A DNA stretch of 42,411 nt from Myxococcales bacterium (GTDB lineage: Bacteria > Myxococcota_A > Polyangia > Polyangiales > Polyangiaceae): positions 1 through 42,411 of the forward strand of contig JAEUKE010000116.1 of NCBI GenBank assembly GCA_016794345.1, in the 5' to 3' direction. The notes under the pieces were generated by a model. That model was not told where the DNA came from, did not search any database, and saw only the letters and a list, made by a program, of their open reading frames with translations. This document shows positions 8,344 to 15,741 of the stretch, in pieces. Each line of letters starts with the position of its first letter. Positions within the stretch are counted from its first letter, which is position 1. The translations under genes were made by a program, and so were the position numbers.

Positions 8344-9132
8344 GTGCGGAGCGAGGGGACGCGGGGGTTGGTCTGGACGGCGGTCGGGGCGGGGCTCGCG
8401 GTCGCGGGCGCCTGCTCGGGCGCGGAGCGGTCGGTCGAGCGCTCCGCGGAGACGGCGGCGAGCGCCACGCTCCAACCGGACGCGCGGGCGAGCGCCGCGC
8501 CGCCGGCGCCTCCGCCTGCTCCGTCGTCCGCCGCGTCCTCGCAGGTGACCCCGCCCGAGGCTTCGAGCCTCGACGGGTGCATCATCGAGGTGCTCCGCGA
8601 TCCGTTCCCGAACGGGCCGGCGCTCGACGAGCCATACCGCAAGGCGGTCGCCGCGCTCGAGGCGGGCAGGCAGGACGACGCGCAGAAGCGGTTCGACGAG
8701 GTCGCGACCTGGTCGGGGCCGGCGTCACTCGTGCCGATGGGCCAGCTCGGCGAAGCCGAGGTCGAGCGAACCCTGAAGGACCCGTTCTTCCGGACCTCGG
8801 TCCTCAAGCGCTACGACCTGATCCTCGCATCCAAGACGCCCCACCCGCTGCGCGAGATCACCCTCACCCGCAAGGCGCAGGGGCTCGCCGCGCTGGATCG
8901 ACCGGACGAAGCGGTCGAGGCGCTCGCCGCGCTCGCGCCCTCGGGCTCGGACACCCTCGGTCAGCTCGGCCGGTGCGATGCGTCGGTACGAGCCGCCAGC
9001 GCCGAGCTGCTCCGCGCGTTCACGCGGGCCGAGCAGCTGGGGGACGTGGCCTGCAAGAAGGCCGCTGCCCTGGCCGAGAAACTGAAAGAAAGCGACGCCG
9101 CCTCCGCGCTCCGAGCGCGCTGCGGGCGATAA
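8344..9132 (+). CDS. Putative lipoprotein with helical repeat region
   Basis: No known family is recognised. The chosen GTG at 8344 (262 aa) puts a short signal sequence directly at the N-terminus, ending in AVAGAC, and has AAAGAGG just upstream. A longer form from GTG 8290 has no ribosome site. An Ala/Pro/Ser-rich linker (to about residue 70) precedes a helical region with a TPR-like pattern, for example KAVAALEAGRQDDAQKRFDE. It is followed 16 nt later by yqeY. Confidence 0.65.
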   Translation: MRSEGTRGLVWTAVGAGLAVAGACSGAERSVERSAETAASATLQPDARASAAPPAPPPAPSSAASSQVTPPEASSLDGCIIEVLRDPFPNGPALDEPYRKAVAALEAGRQDDAQKRFDEVATWSGPASLVPMGQLGEAEVERTLKDPFFRTSVLKRYDLILASKTPHPLREITLTRKAQGLAALDRPDEAVEALAALAPSGSDTLGQLGRCDASVRAASAELLRAFTRAEQLGDVACKKAAALAEKLKESDAASALRARCGR

Positions 9133-9148
9133 GTGATAGGACGGGACC

Positions 9149-9583
9149 ATGCTCCTCGACGACATCAAGGCCCAGATGTTCTCCGCGATGAAGGCCGGCG
9201 ACACGACCGCGAAGGAGGTCCTCCGCGTCGCGGTCGGGGAGATCACGACGGACGCCGCGCGCGACGGGCGCAAGGGCGACGACGACGAAGCGCGCGCGAT
9301 CGTGAAGAAGCTCGTGAAGTCGATCGAGGAGACGCTCGCCCAGGTCACCGAGCCCGAGCGGCAGGCCGGCCTGAAGCGCGAGATCGAGGTGCTGTCCCAG
9401 TTCCTCCCCAAGACGCTCGGGGAGGACGACGTGGTCGCGCTGCTCGCGCCGGTGACGCAGGGGATCCGCGCTGCTGCGAACGACGGCGCCGCGACCGGGG
9501 TCGCGATGAAACACCTCAAGACGACCGGCGCCGCGGTCGACGGCAAGGTCGTCTCGGCGGCCGTGCGGCGAATCCGGGCCTGA
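9149..9583 (+). CDS. yqeY: GatB/YqeY domain protein
   Basis: This is a stand-alone YqeY-type protein of 144 aa. The domain resembles the tRNA-binding tail of the GatB subunit of the amidotransferase. Family features include the N-terminal LLDDIKAQMFSAMKAGD, LKREIEVLSQFLPK and the C-terminal GVAMKHLKTTGAAVDGK. In other bacteria the gene often sits near rpsU, dnaG or rpoD; none of these is here. Its exact role is not established. Confidence 0.9.
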   Translation: MLLDDIKAQMFSAMKAGDTTAKEVLRVAVGEITTDAARDGRKGDDDEARAIVKKLVKSIEETLAQVTEPERQAGLKREIEVLSQFLPKTLGEDDVVALLAPVTQGIRAAANDGAATGVAMKHLKTTGAAVDGKVVSAAVRRIRA

Positions 9584-9679
9584 CGTCAGCGCTTGCCCTC
9601 GATCCACACGCGGCGAGGCTCGAGGCCGTGGTTCGCCGCCGCGCGTAGGGCTCGCGCGGGCGCGAGGCGGGCCGGCGCA

Positions 9680-11635
9680 TCAGGCGTCGAGGACCTGGCG
9701 GACCTTGGCGTAGAGGTTCTCGAGGGAGACGGGCTTGGGCAAGAACTCGCAGCCGTCGTCGAGCACACCTTGGTGGACGATGGTGTTCTCCGTGTACCCG
9801 CTCATGTAGATCACCTTCAAGGTGGGACGCAGCTGGGCAAGCCGGTCCGCCAGGGCGCGACCGCTCATCCGGGGCATCACCACGTCGGTGATCAAGAGGT
9901 CGATCGGGCCGTCGTGCTGCTCGGCGATGAGCAACGCTTCGCCCCCGTTCTCTGCCTCGAGGACGACGTACCCCTGGCGCTGGAGCGCGCGCTTGACGAA
10001 CGCACGCACCGCCGCTTCGTCTTCCACGAGGAGAATGACCTCCGTCACGCGTCGCGCCGGGCTCTGCGGGCGAGAAGGATCTCGGGTCGCCTCTTCGTAG
10101 ACGCGCGGGAAGTAGACCTTGAACGTCGAGCCCCGACCGGGCTCGCTGTAGAGCCAGATGTGCCCGCCGCTCTGGCGCACGATCCCGAACACGGTCGCCA
10201 GGCCGAGCCCGGTGCCCTTCCCGAGCGTCTTCGTGGTGAAAAACGGCTCGAAGATGCGCTCGCGCACGGCGTCGTCGATCCCGGCGCCGTTGTCGGTGAC
10301 CGCCAACATCACGTGCGGCCCCGGGGCGACATCGAGGTGCTGGCGGGCGTACTCCTCGTCGAGCTCCACGTTCGCCGTCTCGATGAGGATGCGACCGCCC
10401 GTCTCGGGTAGCGCGTCGCGCGCGTTGATCACGAGGTTCAGCACCACCTGCTCGATCTGCGCCGGATCCGCGCGAACGTTTCCGAGAGAGGATGCGAGGG
10501 CGAGGTGCAGCTCCACCGTCTCGCCCAAGAGCCGGCGCATCATCAGCTCCAAGGAGACCACGCTTCGGCCGAGATCGAGGACCTTCGGCTCGAGGATCTG
10601 CTTGCGGCTGAAGGCGAGGAGCTGACGGGTCAGCGACGAGGCTCGCTCGGCCGCCGCGACGATCTGATCCACGTCGGCGCAGAGACGATCCGTCGCCGGA
10701 AGCTCGGCGCGGACGATGCCCGCGAAGCCGAGGATCGCCGAGAGCATGTTGTTGAAATCGTGCGCGATCCCGCCGGCGAGCCGGCCGATCGCCTCGAGCT
10801 TCTGCGACTGGAGGAGCTGGAACTGGAGCTGCTTGCGGTCGGTCGCGTCGCGGAAGCTGCCGACGATCGCGGCGACCGCGGGGTCGTCGAGCCGGTTCTG
10901 GTAGGTGCCCTCCAGGTCGCGGTACGTGCCGCCGGTGTGGCGCATGCGGACCTCGACGGGCACCACGGCGCCCGGGGTCGACGAGCAACGCCGGAGGGCT
11001 GCTTCGATCGCGGCGGCGTCGTCCGGGTGGACGAGCGCGGCCTCCGACGCCACGAAGGCCTCCTCGTCGATGCCCAGGACTCGCGTCACGCTGGGGCTCA
11101 CCCAGGAGATGGCCCCGGTCGCGGAGCGGAGGACGAGCAGGTCGTGACCGTTCTCGACCAGGGCACGGAAATGCCGCTCACGGTGCTCGGAGTCGAGCCG
11201 GGCCGCTTCGCGCGCCGCGAGGAGCTGCTGCTCGACGGTGACGTCCCGCAGCCCGAAGGCGACGTGCGAGATCTCGCCGTCTTTCCCGCGGAGCGGGAAC
11301 ACCGTGCCGTCGATCGCGACCCGCGGCCCCTTCGTCCCGTCGAGGCCGACGTGTTGGTACCAGATCATCGGGAGCCGGACGGTCTCTCCGGCGAGCGCGC
11401 GAAGCACGGGCTCGAGCGCGTTCTGCGCCTTCAGGGCAGGGTCCTCGAACAGGTTGTAGCCCGGCGGCGGCTCGGCGCCGTAGAGGGCGCGAAACGCGTC
11501 GTTCACGAGCAGGCAGTCGCCCGATCGGTTCCAGAGCGAGAAGGCCACGGGCGAGTTCGCGAACAGCCCGATGAGCAAATCGAGCGGCTCGTCGATACGC
11601 GCCAGCGCCGACCGAAGCGGAAAATCCAGTCCCAC
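9680..11635 (-). CDS. PAS-PAS hybrid sensor histidine kinase with receiver domain
   Basis: This is a cytoplasmic hybrid kinase of 651 aa with no membrane segment. Two PAS domains occupy about 20-135 and 155-265. HisKA follows, with the phospho-acceptor H292 in GGIAHDFNN. The ATPase domain has N404 in the N box, DNGAG (448-452) and GKGTGLGLA (472-480). A C-terminal receiver domain carries phospho-acceptor D584 (LLITDVVMPRMSG) and K634. All catalytic residues are present. The start is a GTG at 11635. No response regulator gene is adjacent, so the receiver may pass phosphate to a distant Hpt protein. A 13-bp inverted repeat sits over the start. Confidence 0.93.
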   Translation of the reverse strand: MGLDFPLRSALARIDEPLDLLIGLFANSPVAFSLWNRSGDCLLVNDAFRALYGAEPPPGYNLFEDPALKAQNALEPVLRALAGETVRLPMIWYQHVGLDGTKGPRVAIDGTVFPLRGKDGEISHVAFGLRDVTVEQQLLAAREAARLDSEHRERHFRALVENGHDLLVLRSATGAISWVSPSVTRVLGIDEEAFVASEAALVHPDDAAAIEAALRRCSSTPGAVVPVEVRMRHTGGTYRDLEGTYQNRLDDPAVAAIVGSFRDATDRKQLQFQLLQSQKLEAIGRLAGGIAHDFNNMLSAILGFAGIVRAELPATDRLCADVDQIVAAAERASSLTRQLLAFSRKQILEPKVLDLGRSVVSLELMMRRLLGETVELHLALASSLGNVRADPAQIEQVVLNLVINARDALPETGGRILIETANVELDEEYARQHLDVAPGPHVMLAVTDNGAGIDDAVRERIFEPFFTTKTLGKGTGLGLATVFGIVRQSGGHIWLYSEPGRGSTFKVYFPRVYEEATRDPSRPQSPARRVTEVILLVEDEAAVRAFVKRALQRQGYVVLEAENGGEALLIAEQHDGPIDLLITDVVMPRMSGRALADRLAQLRPTLKVIYMSGYTENTIVHQGVLDDGCEFLPKPVSLENLYAKVRQVLDA

Positions 11636-11647
11636 CTGTCGGACAGG
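11635..11647. repeat. Short palindrome at the histidine kinase start
   Basis: CCTGTC-G-GACAGG is a perfect 6-bp inverted repeat immediately before the GTG start of the histidine kinase gene. It may be an operator or a start-site hairpin; there is no direct support for either. Confidence 0.35.
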
Positions 11648-11761
11648 CTACCAGCCGCGCCGCGTGACCAGAAGGTGTCGCAAGCGCGACGACCTGCGCC
11701 GGTTCTCGCCCGACGGCTCGCCGGGGCTTTCGGCCGGCCGCGTGGAGGGGTAACCGGGTTC

Positions 11762-11768
11762 GAGGTGA
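11762..11768 (+). promoter_or_regulatory. Strong ribosome binding site that sets the lipoprotein start
   Basis: GAGGTGA is a near-perfect match to the anti-Shine-Dalgarno complement, with good spacing to the GTG at 11771. It favours that start over the GTG at 11765. Confidence 0.6.
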
Positions 11769-11770
11769 CC

Positions 11771-12592
11771 GTGCGCAGCACAAACCCCTTCGTTCTCGAC
11801 ACACGACGGCATCGCGCGCTCGCCTGGCTCCTGGCGGGCCTTGTCGCGAGCTGCTCCGTCTACGGCGAGGATCTGCTGGAGTCCGGCGAAGGAGGGAGCT
11901 CGAGCAGCGGGAAGTCGACCTCGACCTCCGCGAGCACCGCCGGCGGCGCCGGCGGCGACGGCGGCGCCACGGCGTCGACCACCTCCGCGAGCACGACGGA
12001 GGCGTCCACCACCACTCAGGCGTCGACGACCACGTCGACCTCCACCGGGATGGGCGGCGATCCGTCGGGCGGCGGGGGCAGCGGCGGCGGACCGCTCGGC
12101 AACGACGCTTGGATCAACGAGATCCACTACGACAACGCCAGCGCGGACGTCGGCGAGGGCGTGGAGATCGCGGGCTCGGCCGGGCTCGACCTGAGCGGCT
12201 GGAGCATCGTCGTCTACAACGGCAGCAGCGGGATGGTGAGCGCCACCGGCACCATCGCCCTCTCCGGGACGATACCGAACCAGATGAACGGGCTCGGCAC
12301 GCGCTGGTTCGCGATCGTGGGGCTCGAGAACGGCGCGCCGGACGGCGTGGCCCTCGTCGACGATAACAATACCGTCATCCAATTCCTCGGCTACGAAGGG
12401 ACGTTCACGGCGACCGGCGGGCCCGCCTCCGGTCTGACTTCGGTCGGATTGCCCGTCGACGAGGAGCCGGGCCCCGCGGCCGGCACCTCGCTCCAGCTCA
12501 CCGGCGCCGGCTCGACGTACGCGAGCTTCACCTGGGCGGAGAACGTCCCCGCGTCGCCGGATCAGATCAATCCGGGCCAGACCTTCAACTGA
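11771..12592 (+). CDS. Lipoprotein with lamin-tail-like domain
   Basis: This is a secreted lipoprotein of 273 aa. The signal sequence ends in the lipobox LVASC near residue 28. A low-complexity Ser/Thr/Ala/Gly linker (about 45-105) resembles the spacer regions of many myxobacterial surface proteins. The C-terminal domain (about 108-270) begins WINEIHYDN and continues EGVEIAG...LDLSGWSIVVYN, the pattern of lamin-tail domains found in bacterial exported proteins. Its role is unknown, probably a surface-bound binding module. Its TGA stop directly abuts the stop of the convergent gene at 12593. Confidence 0.75.
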   Translation: MRSTNPFVLDTRRHRALAWLLAGLVASCSVYGEDLLESGEGGSSSSGKSTSTSASTAGGAGGDGGATASTTSASTTEASTTTQASTTTSTSTGMGGDPSGGGGSGGGPLGNDAWINEIHYDNASADVGEGVEIAGSAGLDLSGWSIVVYNGSSGMVSATGTIALSGTIPNQMNGLGTRWFAIVGLENGAPDGVALVDDNNTVIQFLGYEGTFTATGGPASGLTSVGLPVDEEPGPAAGTSLQLTGAGSTYASFTWAENVPASPDQINPGQTFN

Positions 12593-12988
12593 TCAGCAGG
12601 CGCCCGCGCAGCCTTCTTCGGAGAAGAACCAGAAGCCCTCGGCGTCCTCGCAGGAGCCCTGGCTGTCGAGGTCCTTCACGCAGCAGCTCGAGGAGCCCTT
12701 GCACTTCGACTCGAGGAGCACGCCCTTGCGGATGCAGCAGTTTCCGCCGCCCTGTCCAGGCGGGAGCGGGACCTGCGGCGCGTCGGGCGGCGCGAGCTCC
12801 GGCTCCGGCGGCGGCTCGAAGGTCGGGATCTCGGGCGCCTGCGGGGCCTCGAGCTTGGGCAACTCCGTGGACGGCATCTCGGGGGGCTGCGGCAAGCACC
12901 CGAGCGGCGTCCCGACGGCGGCGGCCGTCCCGGTGAAGAGGGCGACAGCCAGAGCGGCTCGGACCAGGGTGACGGCGCGGTCTTTCAC
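12593..12988 (-). CDS. Small Pro-rich, cysteine-rich exported protein
   Basis: This is a 131-aa exported protein with no family I recognise. An N-terminal hydrophobic signal (RAALAVALFTGTAAAV) is followed by C31, which may be a lipidation site although the preceding residues do not make a canonical lipobox. A Pro/Glu-rich spacer runs from about 35 to 80. The final 50 residues hold eight cysteines (CC, C, CC, C, C, C), suggesting a compact disulfide-linked or metal-binding knot. The start is a GTG at 12988; a GGGGA upstream is a weak ribosome site. Confidence 0.65.
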   Translation of the reverse strand: MKDRAVTLVRAALAVALFTGTAAAVGTPLGCLPQPPEMPSTELPKLEAPQAPEIPTFEPPPEPELAPPDAPQVPLPPGQGGGNCCIRKGVLLESKCKGSSSCCVKDLDSQGSCEDAEGFWFFSEEGCAGAC

Positions 12989-13026
12989 GGGGTCCCCGAG
13001 AGCGTAGATGCGCCCTCGAGGCTTGG

Positions 13027-13851
13027 CTAGTTTTCGGCCCAATGGCGGCAGATGGGGCGAACGCCGCAGCCCTCGCATCGCACCGGGTCTCGGCACGAGG
13101 GGCAGTCCTGGACCATTCCGAGGTGACAGAGGGGGAAGTCGAAGCGCGTCGGATCGGCCGGATCGATCGCGGCGAGCGAGCGCGTGAGCTCGAGCGCCGA
13201 CTTCCACCCGGGCGCCTTGCGCGTCACCAGCCCCAGGTTCCGCCCGAGCTTGTGCAGGTGCACGTCGAGCGGCACGACGAGCGCGCTCGGGGGCAAGGGC
13301 CAGAGGCCCAGATCGACTCCGTCCGCCGGGCGGACCATCCAACGCAAGAGGAGCATGAGGCGTTTGTTCGCCCCTCCGCCCTCTGGGTTCGGAAGGATGT
13401 GGGCCGCCCCGTTGCCGCTCAGCCGATCGAGCCCCCCGAGGCGCCGCATCGCGCCGACCCACTCGACCAGCGCGGGCACCAGCTCGCCGTTTGCGCCAGC
13501 GAAGGCGCCGACCAGCGCCGCGCCGAGCGAGCCGTCTCGACGCTGGAGCCGTCGCGCGCCCAGGAGCAGCGCGGCGACGTGGCGCTCGTCGTAGAGGCGG
13601 TGTTTGAAGCCGCGCAGGGCTCGCTTCGTGCGCGCCGCGTCCTCGAGCGACTCGGCCGGCGAAGGCCCGAGCCGGCGGAGGACGTCCGCTATCTTGGCGC
13701 GCAGCGCCTTCACGTTGCCGAAGGCGAAACACGACGCGAGCAGCGCGACGATCTCCTGATCGGCCAGGCTCTGGTACTGGTGCACGAACCCGACCGGGTC
13801 GGCCTCGCGGCGCGCGGCGCGATCACAGCGCGCTTCGACGCCGCGGAGCAC
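13027..13851 (-). CDS. TIGR02757 / DUF2400 family protein
   Basis: This is a conserved bacterial protein of unknown function. Family landmarks are DPVGFVHQYQSLADQEIVAL near the N-terminus and VVPLDVHLHKLGRNLGL, followed by DPADPTRFDFPLCHLGM. The fold is thought to be related to helix-hairpin-helix DNA glycosylases. The tail has six cysteines spaced C-x7-C-x2-C-x5-C-x2-C-x5-C, which resembles the Fe-S loop of endonuclease III. The start is uncertain: GTG 13851 (274 aa) is the best available, 22 nt after the upstream stop, so coupling is likely. Confidence 0.85.
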   Translation of the reverse strand: MLRGVEARCDRAARREADPVGFVHQYQSLADQEIVALLASCFAFGNVKALRAKIADVLRRLGPSPAESLEDAARTKRALRGFKHRLYDERHVAALLLGARRLQRRDGSLGAALVGAFAGANGELVPALVEWVGAMRRLGGLDRLSGNGAAHILPNPEGGGANKRLMLLLRWMVRPADGVDLGLWPLPPSALVVPLDVHLHKLGRNLGLVTRKAPGWKSALELTRSLAAIDPADPTRFDFPLCHLGMVQDCPSCRDPVRCEGCGVRPICRHWAEN

Positions 13852-13873
13852 GCTCGCGATCCGCGCGAGCCTC

Positions 13874-14788
13874 TCAATCGAGGGCGCGGCAGTCGCCGCG
13901 ACAGCCGTCGCCCGACGTCGTGTTGCCGTCGTCACACGTCTCACCGCCGTCGAGCCGCTCGTCGCCGCAGCGGGGGACCGAGCAGTCCGATCGACAGACG
14001 CTCGGGGCGTCGAACGCGGTGAGGTAGGTGGTCTGCGAGGCATCGAGATCGATCGGGGCGGACTCGTAGCTCCAGGTATCCCCCAGGACCTGCCAGGTGT
14101 CGATCCCGTCATCGAACTGGCTATCGACCGCGATCTCCCAGCTCCCCGGGAACGGGAGCGGCCCGATGACTCCGCCGTCGGTGTTCGCGCCGAACGACCA
14201 GTGCCCGTAAGCCGAGAGGCCGTCGCTCATCGCGAGCTCATGGAGGCCGTCGTCGGCGATGACGATCCCCGCGCCGAGAGGCAGGTCGGAGAAGAGCTGC
14301 TCGACGACGCTCTTCGGCTGCACCTCACCCGAGGCGTCGACGTCGACGCCGTGCACCGTCGCGAGCGCGAGCCCGCCCGGCCCGAGCGTGAAGAAGAGCC
14401 GGCTGTGCCTGACGGCCTCGAAGCCGGTGTGGGCGCTCTTGGAGGAGTAGGCGTAGAACGCATCGGGCAGCTTCGAGATGGGATGCGGGACGAGCGCCCG
14501 GAAGAGATCGCCTTGCCGGACCGCGAGCGCCGGCCGGTCGGCGTTGCCGGCGCCGAGATCACACGACTCGCCAGGGTCGAGCGCGCCGTCGCCACACGAG
14601 TCGAGCCGGCACGCGTCGCTGCAGCCGCCGTCGACTCGGCCGCCGTCGTCACACGCCTCGCCTGGATCGAGGTTGCCGTCGCCGCAACGCGGGCGCGGCT
14701 CCTCGACGATCTCGTCGGCGCCGAGATCGGTCCGAGCCCCGCAGGCCGCGAGGAGCGCCGCGGCGAGGGCGGCAGGGATGACGCGCAT
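13874..14788 (-). CDS. Lipoprotein with Myxococcus cysteine-rich repeats
   Basis: This is a surface lipoprotein of 304 aa. The signal ends in LLAAC with C16 as lipidation site. Two copies of the myxobacterial cysteine-rich repeat (TIGR02232/DUF4215 type) follow at about 35-80: [16 protein letters not shown] and a degenerate [14 protein letters not shown] third, [16 protein letters not shown], lies at the C-terminus. Between them is a roughly 190-residue globular domain rich in Gly and aromatic residues, which I do not recognise. Repeats of this type are typical of Myxococcota exported proteins and may bind calcium through their Asp-rich loops. Confidence 0.85.
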   Translation of the reverse strand: MRVIPAALAAALLAACGARTDLGADEIVEEPRPRCGDGNLDPGEACDDGGRVDGGCSDACRLDSCGDGALDPGESCDLGAGNADRPALAVRQGDLFRALVPHPISKLPDAFYAYSSKSAHTGFEAVRHSRLFFTLGPGGLALATVHGVDVDASGEVQPKSVVEQLFSDLPLGAGIVIADDGLHELAMSDGLSAYGHWSFGANTDGGVIGPLPFPGSWEIAVDSQFDDGIDTWQVLGDTWSYESAPIDLDASQTTYLTAFDAPSVCRSDCSVPRCGDERLDGGETCDDGNTTSGDGCRGDCRALD

Positions 14789-14802
14789 CGAGGACGGAGA
14801 GC

Positions 14803-15132
14803 TTACCAGTCAAACCGGACGCCCGCCCGCCCTCCGGCCGGCGTCGCGGCGGCGGTGACACGAACCGTCGGCTCGGTCCGCTCGACCACGAACATCACCG
14901 TCGCGGCCGCGGTGAGCGCTCCGCCGGCCGCGAGGAGCGCGGTGGACGCGTCTCGCCGAGGCTCCGCGTCGCGGGTCGGCGCGTCGAGCGCGATCAGCAC
15001 GCTGCCAGCCGCGATGGCGGTGAGGCCGAGCGCGCCGGTGCCGATCCCGCACCAGAGCAGCGGCGATTGATCCCAGGTCGTCGGCCTGAGCGGCGGGATC
15101 GTGACCAACGGGGCAATCGCCGCACGCCTCAT
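14803..15132 (-). CDS. Small two-helix membrane protein
   Basis: This is a 109-aa protein with two predicted membrane helices (about 24-50 and 66-83) joined by a short charged loop, and a basic N-terminus. No family is recognised. GTGAGG lies a few bases before the ATG at 15132. It sits 10 nt after the kinase-tail remnant and 14 nt before the cysteine-rich lipoprotein, so it is probably in the same transcript. Confidence 0.6.
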   Translation of the reverse strand: MRRAAIAPLVTIPPLRPTTWDQSPLLWCGIGTGALGLTAIAAGSVLIALDAPTRDAEPRRDASTALLAAGGALTAAATVMFVVERTEPTVRVTAAATPAGGRAGVRFDW

Positions 15133-15142
15133 CCGTCCTCAC

Positions 15143-15718
15143 TCAGAGGCGGGTTCGAAAGACGTGCTCGGCGTAAGAGGGGTCGCGCGCCTTGCGGGCG
15201 CGGATCGCGGGGGACACCTTCTCGGGCGCGCCCGTCGCACCGTCCTGCGCCGCCTCGATCGGGACCTCCGGCGCAGCGACGGGCTGCTCCTCCGGCGTCG
15301 CGACAAGACCGAGCCCTGCCGTCTCGTTCGTGAGCGGCTGCTCGTCCGACGGCTCGGCCACCTCGATCGCCGCCTCCGGCGGAGCCGAGGTGGGCTCTGC
15401 GGGCGACCTCGACGCACCCCACGCGAGGAGCCCCGCGCCGAGCACGGCGCTCCCCACCGCGGCGCCGATCAACGCGGTCGACCTGCGCCTCGGGGGGAGC
15501 TTTCCGATCGTCGTCGTGAGCAGCTCGAGCTTCGGAGGCGTCGCGGGCGGGGGTTGGCTCCGGCGAGGGGGGAAGCCGGTGCTCGAGGCCGGCCACCCGG
15601 CGACGAGCGCGGCGCGCATGGCGCGCGCGGAGGAGAACCGGTCGGGGATCTCGAACGAGAGCGCCTTGTCGGTGAACGTCGCGATCTCGCCCCGTCCATC
15701 TCCGAGAAGGTGCCGGAG
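15143..15718 (-). pseudogene. Remnant of a serine/threonine protein kinase (C-terminal part)
   Basis: The open frame starts directly after a TAG at 15721-15719. It reads ALSFEIPDRFSSARAMRAAL, which matches the last helices of the Ser/Thr kinase C-lobe in myxobacterial kinases. A basic juxtamembrane stretch (PPRRRS), one transmembrane helix (STALIGAAVGSAVLGAGLLA) and a Glu/Pro-rich extracytoplasmic tail follow. None of the N-lobe, HRD or DFG parts of the kinase exists upstream; the M13 peptidase gene begins its coding end just 24 nt away. A possible internal ATG at 15619 would yield a 158-aa membrane-anchored fragment. The gene therefore looks 5'-truncated, though the fragment could still be expressed. 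Confidence 0.65.
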
Positions 15719-15741
15719 CTACCAGCGCCCGCCTCGGTCGA

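Noticed and set aside
9586..9768. Small minus-strand open frame ending near yqeY
   Set aside because: It mostly overlaps the histidine kinase 3' end in another frame and has no independent ribosome site or family.
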